Assembly (NCBI RefSeq): GCF_045038405.1
Contig: NZ_CP173660.1
Location: 62,001 to 126,000 of the forward strand
Direction of reading: 5' to 3'
DNA length: 64,000 nt
From: Sellimonas caecigallum
Lineage (GTDB): Bacteria; Bacillota; Clostridia; Lachnospirales; Lachnospiraceae
This document shows positions 29,201 to 35,865 of this stretch, piece by piece. A model generated the notes under the pieces. The model saw nothing but the letters and a program-made list of their open reading frames with translations, was not told where the DNA came from and made no database searches. A program made the position numbers and the translations under genes. The first letter of the stretch is position 1; the number at the start of each line of letters is the position of its first letter.

Positions 29201-29384
29201 GCCATCCTTTTACTTCAACAATAAATACACATACATCCTTAACTAATAGACATATGTCATATTCTCTTCCATTCACCTCTCGATTGTTATATACAACTGT
29301 ATCATCAGTAAAAAATTCTTCTATAGCATTCCTTACTTTTTGTTCTCCTTTATAAGAAGACTTTACATCTACTACAACTGCCAT
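26265..29384 (-). CDS. NERD-domain UvrD/Rep (SF1A) helicase
   Basis: The 1039-aa protein starts with a NERD nuclease-related domain: D43 in GREYDICLL and E57/K59 in FIVEVKGWLA form the PD-(D/E)XK-like signature. A full SF1A helicase follows: Walker A VEAGAGTGKT (337-346), FIDEFQDTDD, GDLKQSIYRFRGA, HKSKGLEYGTIVLP and ILYVALTRA. It is the likely motor, and perhaps the nuclease, of an AddAB-like complex with the next gene. Unlike AddA it carries its nuclease domain at the N terminus, not the C terminus. It is the first large gene of the defence cluster, 45 bp after the small HTH gene. Confidence 0.88.
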   Translation of the reverse strand: MAVVVDVKSSYKGEQKVRNAIEEFFTDDTVVYNNREVNGREYDICLLVKDVCVFIVEVKGWLASKIKVHGVDEIEVEGYEEWQTSPKKQAKSYCIQYFSKIKKQFGSSPLVVDFVAYPFITKEQYYSSRLDIISEEQFTIFEDDLQDQNSLKRKFQAAFDEKKGIPHAELDAEFLGRIRRFEEPSFDDSSAEEFNQVYSELSIFPNTVDEEHIKKIITAYFKGIKQILFVSQKSTFDAFLRELDSTYKKENIEPGDKVKVGYKNGVDLKRVSELYRTFNFEIYLIEGLGAQCGENITIEEGRVSDNTGLLSWIANHSNFNFQQYCVEHALPEKNTLVEAGAGTGKTYSMVSRVAYLCNKRRNNISCIEDELAMVTFTNDAAINMKKRLKQMFVNYYILTGKECYLQYVEGVDRANISTIHKFSLELLRSASFYTGLGTTFRILSDEYGRAKIYDLYLSKLLEEKEEENSNFISEIPVPIYDLKKKIIGIADRLLQKSVNLVDIKAEEMGTTIDNTLPYFNEILQNVVFPAEIEYLSAMNEKNAMDLKECIILLNQVLAYGADNIVNLKLRYLFIDEFQDTDDVQIETFQKLQKCIASDCRLFVVGDLKQSIYRFRGARLSAFDQLKEYKKYEWEIFHLNINYRTDARLLDLYDSIFQKMGEDGYLPYNKDNDRLSSGKIFESDDNELLQCVPCHGKDQDVFFDCLFDILDIQTRKLSEIIKREKDKGKKLSIEERTIAILVRSNWQTDNILKEAKKRSVNIEIKSGGDLFQLESTQDLFKLILAIENAQNPVYLVNFIESNYTDLTLDYHKFHGLSENEKLLKLNRILDEFFMLRMKKSWQEVLNEVYAKPVLFALKHIYDALEPWKTYSKNSIEQSFYMENYDYLLEKIIKFAKIDSLTINQISKYLEINILSRQQELSRMPEVDEDGIHIMCTTVHKSKGLEYGTIVLPYTSEDIGDIRKVKLDANYSKSKLAYTVQFENKVRERNSNYDEKIEKDEQIAEESRILYVALTRAIRNCIWIMNLDRSVPISWGTLMEE

Positions 29385-29429
29385 GGACTCTCTCCTTTAT
29401 CAAAACAGTAGATACTATGTGTAATACTG

Positions 29430-29621
29430 TTATACTCTTTTTACGTATTTACCACTCTTTATTCTTTCATCCCTTGGTTTTTCCGCATCAACCGGAATCG
29501 CCCAATATGAACCAATCTTTGTAGCACCAGGTATTCTGTCCGTACTACACAATGTTTGTACTCTTCTAATGGAAAGTCCCCATTTTTCTGCCGTTTGTCT
29601 AAGTGATAAGTATTCCATAAT
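29430..29621 (-). CDS. Small HTH (excisionase/MerR-like) protein heading the defence operon
   Basis: The 63-aa product is a single helix-turn-helix/winged domain (YLSLRQTAEKWGLSIRRVQT followed by IPGATKIGSYWAIP). The start at 29621 is preferred because AAAGGG lies seven bases upstream; a TTG at 29642 in the same frame is less likely. It is closely similar to the N-terminal domain of the Fic protein at 47898-48791 (shared QAAEKWG, RRVR/RRVQ and IPG positions). It lies directly behind the strong promoter and ahead of the 26-kb cluster, so a regulatory role for the locus is a reasonable guess. Nothing shows whether it activates or represses. Confidence 0.72.
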   Translation of the reverse strand: MMEYLSLRQTAEKWGLSIRRVQTLCSTDRIPGATKIGSYWAIPVDAEKPRDERIKSGKYVKRV

Positions 29622-29667
29622 TTTTCCCTTTATACGCGCCAAAAATTGTACAATTACACCAAACTAA

Positions 29668-29696
29668 ATTATACGCCAAACCACGCCCAAAGTCAA
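29668..29696 (-). promoter_or_regulatory. Sigma-70 promoter of the defence cluster
   Basis: On the minus strand TTGACT (29691-29696) and TATAAT (29668-29673) are separated by exactly 17 bp. It is about 47 bp upstream of the HTH gene's start. It is the only near-consensus promoter I see between here and dndB. Confidence 0.85.
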
Positions 29697-29699
29697 TTT

Positions 29700-29982
29700 G
29701 AAGGTGTTGCCCGTAGGCGACACCTTCAGCACTTTCTAGCTCTTTTAATCATATTTCTTTCTTTTTCTGGAAACGCAGCTGAAAAAATGTGACCACAGGT
29801 AATATAGAAGGCTTTTCATAAGTACAAAATTCGGTATAACTAGAGCAAGTTTCGCCTTGTGCTACAAAAAAAATTTTTGAGCATCGGCAACTTGTTGGGG
29901 ATTCCGTTCCCCAATCCCACGGCAATAGCATCATAGATGCGGTCTTTGGAAGCCTTCAGCTTACCAAAAGGAGGAAAAATAC
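29700..29982 (+). other. Candidate oriT and mob leader region
   Basis: This stretch between the divergent HTH gene and mobC contains no gene. A hairpin with arms GAAGGTGT (29700-29707) and ACACCTTC (29720-29727) abuts the -35 box of the defence promoter. A second perfect hairpin, TTGGGGA (29895-29901) and TCCCCAA (29908-29914) with a 6-base loop, lies 70 bp before mobC. Inverted repeats just upstream of mobC are where oriT sits in MOB_P-type mobilizable elements. The nick site itself cannot be named from sequence. A GGAGG site precedes the mobC start at 29983. Confidence 0.45.
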
Positions 29983-30366
29983 ATGGGTAGAAAGAAGAAA
30001 GAATTCCCACCATCCAAGGAAGTGAACTTCCATTTTCGAATGACAAAGGAGCTGTATGAGGTGCTTCAGACAGAAGCTGCATCTGCAGATATGACATTAT
30101 CTGATTATGTTCGCAAGCTTCTCACCAGCAGAAAGCCCATCATCAAAAAACGTATCGAAGTAGTCTTCAATGATCCGGAAATTCTGCAGATTTTCCGTAA
30201 CCTGGGAGCCTGCGGTAATAACCTTAATCAGATTGCAGCTTACTTAAATGATAGCGGAACAATGACGAACCAAATGTGGAAAGACATCAAAGAATGTATT
30301 TCAGAACTGTATGAGATGCGTGATACTTTAAAAGAAATGGTAGGTGAATATCATGGCTGTAATTAA
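29983..30366 (+). CDS. mobC: Relaxosome accessory protein MobC
   Basis: This 127-aa protein has an N-terminal ribbon-helix-helix region (VNFHFRMTKELYEVLQTEA ... MTLSDYVRKLL) and the MobC signature around residues 68-85 (IFRNLGACGNNLNQIAAYL). MobC proteins bind oriT and help the relaxase open the strands at nic. A GGAGG ribosome site is present. The end overlaps the relaxase start by 14 bp, the usual mobC-relaxase arrangement. Confidence 0.9.
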   Translation: MGRKKKEFPPSKEVNFHFRMTKELYEVLQTEAASADMTLSDYVRKLLTSRKPIIKKRIEVVFNDPEILQIFRNLGACGNNLNQIAAYLNDSGTMTNQMWKDIKECISELYEMRDTLKEMVGEYHGCN

Positions 30367-31852
30367 ACATATCGCAATTAAAAATTCCAACTATGATGCA
30401 GCTTACGATTACCTGACTACCAAGCACGATGAGTTTACTAGCAAGCCTATTCTGGATGAAAACGGAAAGAGAATTCCAAGAGAAAGCTTCATAATCGAGG
30501 GCATCAATTGCGATCCGACTTCATTTGGACGTGAGTGTGAAGTTCTGAATCTTCGCTATGGAAAGAATAAGAAAAGTTCAGAAATCAAAGCTCATCATTA
30601 TATCATCAGCTTCGATCCAAGAGACCGTGATGACAACGGATTGACTTCGAAACAGGCCCAGGCTTTGGGCATGGAATTTGCCCAAAAGAACTTCCCTGGG
30701 CATCAGACTCTTGTCTGTACACATCCTGACGGACACAACTCTGCAGGCAATATTCATGTGCACATTGTCATCAACAGTGTTCGAGCATTTGATGTAACCA
30801 GACAGGATTTTATGGAACGACCAGGTGATTCTCTTGCCGGTCATAAGCATCATGTAACGAAAGATTTTCTGGAATATCTGAAGTCAGAGACCATGCTCAT
30901 GTGCCAGAAGGAAGCCTTCTATCAGGTGGATCTTCTGAATCCTGCAAAGGTACGAATTACTGACAGAGAATACTGGGCACAGCGTCGCGGACATGCAAAG
31001 CTGGATGCTGAAGCAGCGCTCTCTCCCACTCCGGATAAGCTGCCGAAGAAATATGAAACTGAGAAAGGATTTCTTCGAAGAGTCATCACCGATACCATGC
31101 TGGATTCCCAGTCTATGGATGATTTTCAGAAGAAGCTTTTTGAAAAATATGGCATCGAGGTCCATGAAAGCAGAGGTTCCATCAGTTACCTTACACCGGA
31201 TCGACAAAAGCCAATTCGAGGTCGTTCTCTTGGTACTGATTTCGAAAAAGATTTCATTCAGCGATTCATTGTAAGTCAGCAGAATTCTTATCGAAAACCA
31301 TCCGGCAAACGTCCAGATTTAACTGCACCTGCCCAGGAATCCATCGGTAAAATTACAGATATCAGCACCTGCGAAAAGGCACAGCAGAGTCCTGCATATG
31401 CCACAGTCGTTAATAGAAGCAATCTGCAAAAGATGGCTGCTACTACAAATTTCCTAGTTTCAAATAGACTCTCTTCGGATGAATTAGAGTCCCTTCGTGC
31501 ATCCTCTAAAGCTCATGTAAAAGAAACCCATACTGCATTGAAAGAGACGGAAGCAAAGCTTCATAAAATCGATAAAATGTACAAAGCCAGGCTTACTCTT
31601 CTCAAGAACAAAAATGTGTATAAGCAGTTCCTGGAGTCACCAAATCGAAAGAAATTTCGCGAAGAACACAGTGCTGAAATCATGCTCTATGAAGCTGCTA
31701 GAAGAGAGCTACAGGAGCTTACAGGGCAAAAGAAATTTCCATTCCTGAAAAATATCAAAGCTGAGCGAACAGCCCTCTATCAGCAGAAGCATGCTCAATA
31801 TGAAGCCTACTCCGAAGCCCGTGCTCACGATATTAGCGTCGGGTTAAAATAA
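30353..31852 (+). pseudogene. MobA/VirD2-type relaxase, C terminus cut by IS21 copy 2
   Basis: The protein opens MAVIKHIAIKNSNYDAAYDY; the ATG at 30353 has GGTG upstream, and the upstream frame extension to 30344 is unlikely. It contains the relaxase histidine cluster GNIHVHIVINSV near residue 145, with an upstream HHYIISFDPRD, which are motifs of MOB_P relaxases that nick oriT and lead the strand. The frame runs 499 codons to a stop made by the insertion (SVGLK). About 33 original residues continue in frame on the far side of the element (34178-34271). The catalytic domain is complete, so activity may survive. No type IV secretion genes other than a HerA/VirB4-like ATPase are in the window, so transfer would need a helper. 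Confidence 0.85.
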
Positions 31853-31966
31853 CCATCTAGTGTCAGGCTAAAATAGCCAATCCTAGTCAAATTAAAAAAG
31901 CCATTACATACAGGTCTTCATCCTCTTATACTGATGATAAGCCAATGCATCAGAAAAGGAGGATTT

Positions 31967-33286
31967 ATGCACGAAGATGCTACATGTAATGACTTACAAA
32001 AAATCATAACACAAGCAATCAACGAAATAAAGCAGGAACAAGGCGAAAATTTCAACCTTGCCAAAATTAATCTTGCAGAACTGGAACGCCGAACCGGGCT
32101 CAGCAGATCCAGGCTAAGGCACTTAAAAGAAAATAACTTTATTGTTACGCCACATGGGAGGACAGGACAAAAAGCAACAGCTACGGTTCTGACCGGATAT
32201 AGCGGCATTATTGACGGACTGCTCCGAAAAGGCGTCACGAATTCTTCTGTATGCTTTGAGCGGCTGCAGGAAGCTGGATATACCGGTGGGTTAACAACCG
32301 TAAAAACTTATATCGCTGATCACCGGGATCTTGTTCCGCCCAAGCGTCAGCTCGTTGCCCCTCAGGGAAACCGGGGACGCAGATATCAAACTTCCCCTGG
32401 GGAATCCTATCAGATGGACTGGGGCTTTGTCCAGGTAGATACAAATACCGATGCTTCCTATAAGGTCGCATGTTTTGCTATGATCTGCCATCATTGCGGG
32501 GAAAGATACATCGAATTCTTCCCCAATGCCAGACAGGAAAATCTTTTTATAGGGATGATCCATGCTTTTACTTATATGGGAATCCCGCACTATATACTGA
32601 CAGACAACATGAAAAGTGTCGTGATCCGGCGTGATCCAGAGGGACATCCTATCTGGCAGAAAGATTATAAAGTGTTCATGGAAACGATCGGTTTCCAGAC
32701 AAAGCTCTGTAAACCAAGGCATCCTTTTACCAAAGGCAAGGTGGAGTGCCTGATCCGCTTCGTAAAGGATAACTTCCTTGCTGGTAGAGTTTTTGGCACG
32801 ATTACCGAATTGAATCTGGAAGCCATTGGATGGTGCAACCGCCAGAACAGCATATACCATAAAGCAGTGGACTGTATCCCCTGTGAAAAGCATCAGGAAG
32901 ACTGCATGGCTGTTGCTTCCGTATTAACAAAAACACAGGCACTTGCTTTCTATCTCTGCCCGGAAAGAAAAATTTCTTTCGATGGATTTGTCCATTATGA
33001 AGGGCGGCGCTTCGGCGTCCCGTACTGGTACACCCAGAAGACCTGCAGAATCCGGAGAGATTCCTTTACCCTCTATATCTACGCATCCGATCTCAGCAAA
33101 GTCCTGACTACCCATGATGTTACCTGGATGAGAAGAGACAGTTTCTGCCGGGATCAGTATGTGACAGAACAGCCGGAAGAAGTCCCATCGATGCCGGTCA
33201 AAACCCGGATCTTTCAGATAGAGCCACCCAAACAGCACTCCGGATTTGAAAAATTCAACTTTGAGGAGGGTCTGTGGGATGAATAA
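31967..33286 (+). CDS. istA: IS21 family transposase IstA
   Basis: The protein is about 439 aa from the ATG at 31967, which has AAAGGAGG four bases upstream; an ATG further up at 31934 has none. An HTH (LERRTGLSRSRLRHLKENN) precedes the DDE core: YQMDWGFVQ gives the first Asp, YILTDNMKS the second and KGKVECLI the Glu. The C-terminal domain looks complete. It is followed by istB with an 8-bp overlap. Confidence 0.94.
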   Translation: MHEDATCNDLQKIITQAINEIKQEQGENFNLAKINLAELERRTGLSRSRLRHLKENNFIVTPHGRTGQKATATVLTGYSGIIDGLLRKGVTNSSVCFERLQEAGYTGGLTTVKTYIADHRDLVPPKRQLVAPQGNRGRRYQTSPGESYQMDWGFVQVDTNTDASYKVACFAMICHHCGERYIEFFPNARQENLFIGMIHAFTYMGIPHYILTDNMKSVVIRRDPEGHPIWQKDYKVFMETIGFQTKLCKPRHPFTKGKVECLIRFVKDNFLAGRVFGTITELNLEAIGWCNRQNSIYHKAVDCIPCEKHQEDCMAVASVLTKTQALAFYLCPERKISFDGFVHYEGRRFGVPYWYTQKTCRIRRDSFTLYIYASDLSKVLTTHDVTWMRRDSFCRDQYVTEQPEEVPSMPVKTRIFQIEPPKQHSGFEKFNFEEGLWDE

Positions 33287-34082
33287 ATCGATACTTGAAA
33301 GAATCCAGTCCAGTGCAAAGGCACTGAAAATTGATCTTTATACAGCAGAACTGGCCAGCTATGCCGATGAAAAAGAACTTACGCCGGAAGCTCTGGAGGC
33401 AATCTGTGGAGTTTTTGAATACCTGGAGCAAAAAAAATACGACTCCATGGTCCACACAATGCTGAAGCTAAGCAAGCTTCCGATGAACGAACCAAAAACC
33501 TTTGAAAGATTTGATTTCAGCCGGCTCCATGGAAAGCATGTGCAGTCACTGAAGAACCTCTCTTCTCTGTCCGCTCTGTATGCAGGAAAAAATCTGGCAT
33601 TTATTGGTCCGCAGGGTGTAGGCAAAACTCATCTGGCCATGGCTTTTGGGCGGGAATGCTGCCTGAAAGGATATAAGACTTATTTCTTAAGGGCAAGCGA
33701 ACTCAACCAAAAGTTGACGGATGCAAGGAAACACGGCCGGGAGGGGGCTGTCATCAACGGGCTGGTAAAGCCTTCCTGCCTGATCATTGATGAGATTGGC
33801 AGGTGTGTGTTCGATAAAGAGAACACCCGTATGTTCTTTGATGTGATTGACCGCCGCTATAATAAAGATGGTCCCAGCACCATGATTTTTACCAGCAACA
33901 AGACACCAAACCAGTGGGGCGAATATTTCAGCGAAGATGATACGCTGCTTTGTTCTTTAGACCGGGTTTTTGATGACGCCACTGTATTTATGATCAAAGG
34001 TGACAGTTACCGGGGACGCAAGCTGGAAACACTTGGTCTTGAGGCTGGTATCGCAAAACATACGGAGTATAAAAATGCGTAA
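33279..34082 (+). CDS. istB: IS21 family helper ATPase IstB
   Basis: This AAA+ protein of about 267 aa has Walker A FIGPQGVGKTHLA and Walker B CLIIDEIGR. The start at 33279 is supported by GAGGAGGG seven bases upstream inside the end of istA. Length and motifs are normal for the transposition helper of this element. Confidence 0.94.
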   Translation: MNKSILERIQSSAKALKIDLYTAELASYADEKELTPEALEAICGVFEYLEQKKYDSMVHTMLKLSKLPMNEPKTFERFDFSRLHGKHVQSLKNLSSLSALYAGKNLAFIGPQGVGKTHLAMAFGRECCLKGYKTYFLRASELNQKLTDARKHGREGAVINGLVKPSCLIIDEIGRCVFDKENTRMFFDVIDRRYNKDGPSTMIFTSNKTPNQWGEYFSEDDTLLCSLDRVFDDATVFMIKGDSYRGRKLETLGLEAGIAKHTEYKNA

Positions 34083-34177
34083 CTGTTAATAACATACATG
34101 ATGCATTGGCGATTTTAAATTGACTGAGATTGGCGTTTTTAATCCGACTCTGAATGGTGAAAATCGCCCGACGCTAA

Positions 34178-34271
34178 CAACGACAAAGAACTGTCCAATA
34201 TTGAAGCCAATATGAATGTCATTCTTGATCGAAACAAACCGGAAATCACCAAGAATAAATCATCTCTATAG
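34178..34271 (+). pseudogene. Detached C-terminal tail of the relaxase
   Basis: Beyond the IS21 element about 31 codons remain open (NNDKELSNIEANMNV ... ITKNKSSL) and end at a TAG at 34269-34271. They are the natural charged tail of the relaxase gene. Mob-operon terminator follows at once. Confidence 0.65.
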
Positions 34272-34278
34272 ACACTTT

Positions 34279-34307
34279 GAGGCCCTGGCTTGATGAGCCA
34301 GAGCCTC
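34279..34307 (+). terminator. Intrinsic terminator of the mob operon
   Basis: The hairpin has arms GAGGCCCTGGCT and AGCCAGAGCCTC with one mismatch and a 5-base loop, followed by a moderately T-rich stretch. It stands right after the relaxase tail and also faces the end of the minus-strand nuclease gene. Confidence 0.7.
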
Positions 34308-34354
34308 TGCATTATTTCTGTATTTATTCAATTTTCCAGAAAGACATCAATCGA

Positions 34355-35863
34355 CTACACACTAAAAGGCAGATTGCAGTTCTTTGCAAAATCATTGAAT
34401 GCATCTCTAACCTCATCAACCTTCTCTGGAATGTTTTCTTTCACGAGTTCAACCGTATCCTTTGCAAGTGTTTCTGCTTTTTCTGCCAGGTACTCTGCTC
34501 CTTCAGTTCCTAGTTCGACTGCTGTCGCATAAGCTTCAGAAGCAACAACGGTTCCTACAACTCCTCCAACAACAACACCTGCAACTGCACCAACTGCAGT
34601 TCCGACTCCAGGAGCTACTACAGTTCCTATCGCAGCGCCAACCTTCGCCCCTGCAGCACCGCCCGCGAAGCCTCCAGCAACAGAAGCAGCACTGTCTCCA
34701 AGTTCAAAAGCCAGTTCCCCACCATCAATTTCGCCTGTCGCAAAATCAATTACAGCATCAGCAGAATCCACTGCAAACACAACCGCCGCAGCTGGTAAAC
34801 AACTTTTACCAACTCTTTGTAATAACACCTTTGAAGATCCCTTCATTGTTTCTGCTACTGCTGTGCTAACAAATGCAGTTCCATACGCTGCACCACCTGC
34901 TATTGCAGTATCTTTTACAATTTCTACTGCAGCTTCTTCTCCAGAGATTTCGCCATTAATGCAAGCAGAAATATTATCTACACTTGAGATTGCACAGGTA
35001 ATACCAGCTGCTATAGCTCCCGATTTTAATCCTACTTCGTTTGCAGTACCAAATCTTTCCTTAGCTTCTAATACCGCTTTCTGTACAGTAGTTTCTTCAG
35101 CTGTATTATATATTTTTTTCAAATTCTCTGGCAGAACATATTCCTCTCCATCAACTGTGATATGCGGCTCAAAAGATGTCGGTCTTCCATTCTTTGTCCC
35201 ACTGTAGTTTGCTTTCATTTCATAATCTACAGTGTGGCCTTCCTGCTTCAGCTGAGCTGCAAGATTTTCAACCTGACGAACTTTACTTCCAGTTCCTCGA
35301 TTTACCTCCATCGCCTGTGCAAATGTATTCTCTTTGCTTGCAGGACCCCCAAATTGATCAGGAACACCATGACCAACCTCATCACCCTTTAAGTAAAATC
35401 TGTCTCTTAATTTAGAAACAGAATGATATCCTCCATCCTTCAAAGTAATATCCGTTACCTTGGTTGATATTGTTCTTCCATATGCATCAGTTGTCGCTAC
35501 AAAATTTCCTTTTGTGATTGTCGCATTTGGAGTTAATTCATAATTTACACTCTTCCCTGCTTCAGTTATTGTTCTCAGATATGCAGTACCCTTATCATCA
35601 TAGCTTGTTTTCATCAGCTGATGATTACCAAGACTTTCTCTTCTCATTGTAAGCTTTCCGTCTTGATAGTACTCCATGAACGGATGGCCAGATGGCGTCT
35701 TTCCTCTAAACGCCTCTAAACCGTTCCCTTTATCTATTCTTGTGATGCCATAACTTCCATTTTCTGGTGCTACCGCACTTGTAAAATTCTTACGAAAACC
35801 AGATAGTTTTTCACTGATGTTGATACCTTCTGTCATAAACGCATTTTGTTCCAACACATCCAT
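34355..35863 (-). CDS. DNA/RNA non-specific endonuclease with glycine-zipper tail (putative toxin effector)
   Basis: Residues 150-240 of this 502-aa protein match the DNA/RNA non-specific endonuclease (NS_2-like) domain of polymorphic toxins: GDEVGHGVPDQFGG carries the catalytic His165, and N179 and N188 follow in KENTFAQAMEVNRG. The N terminus (30-150) looks like short beta repeats (YYQDGKLTMRRES, YDDKGTAYLRT). Residues 260-345 are small-residue helices. Residues 375-442 form a strong glycine zipper (AGGFAGGAAGAKVGAAIG, GTAVGAVAGVVVGGVVG), suggesting membrane insertion. There is no signal peptide. It begins two bases after the HerA-like gene, so it is made with it. It could be a secreted or membrane-delivered nuclease, or the suicide effector of a defence operon. 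No obvious immunity gene lies next to it. Confidence 0.7.
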   Translation of the reverse strand: MDVLEQNAFMTEGINISEKLSGFRKNFTSAVAPENGSYGITRIDKGNGLEAFRGKTPSGHPFMEYYQDGKLTMRRESLGNHQLMKTSYDDKGTAYLRTITEAGKSVNYELTPNATITKGNFVATTDAYGRTISTKVTDITLKDGGYHSVSKLRDRFYLKGDEVGHGVPDQFGGPASKENTFAQAMEVNRGTGSKVRQVENLAAQLKQEGHTVDYEMKANYSGTKNGRPTSFEPHITVDGEEYVLPENLKKIYNTAEETTVQKAVLEAKERFGTANEVGLKSGAIAAGITCAISSVDNISACINGEISGEEAAVEIVKDTAIAGGAAYGTAFVSTAVAETMKGSSKVLLQRVGKSCLPAAAVVFAVDSADAVIDFATGEIDGGELAFELGDSAASVAGGFAGGAAGAKVGAAIGTVVAPGVGTAVGAVAGVVVGGVVGTVVASEAYATAVELGTEGAEYLAEKAETLAKDTVELVKENIPEKVDEVRDAFNDFAKNCNLPFSV

Positions 35864-35865
35864 GT

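Larger units (their letters stand above)
31833..34177 (+). mobile_element. IS21-family element (copy 2, different subtype) in the relaxase gene
   Basis: istA and istB lie on the plus strand between perfect 11-bp inverted ends, TTAGCGTCGGG at 31833-31843 and its inverse at 34167-34177. Further degenerate units (GTCAGGCTAAAATAGCC-like) follow the left end, as usual for IS21. A target duplication is not obvious, and part of the listed ends may be duplicated target, so the borders are good to a few bases only. The element is only distantly related to copy 1. Confidence 0.88.

Noticed and set aside
29643..34355. A retron or diversity-generating element in the mob region
   Set aside because: No reverse transcriptase frame is present anywhere in the window.
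34462..34869. Plus-strand frame rich in Gln/Leu
   Set aside because: It is the shadow of the glycine-zipper codons of the nuclease gene on the minus strand.
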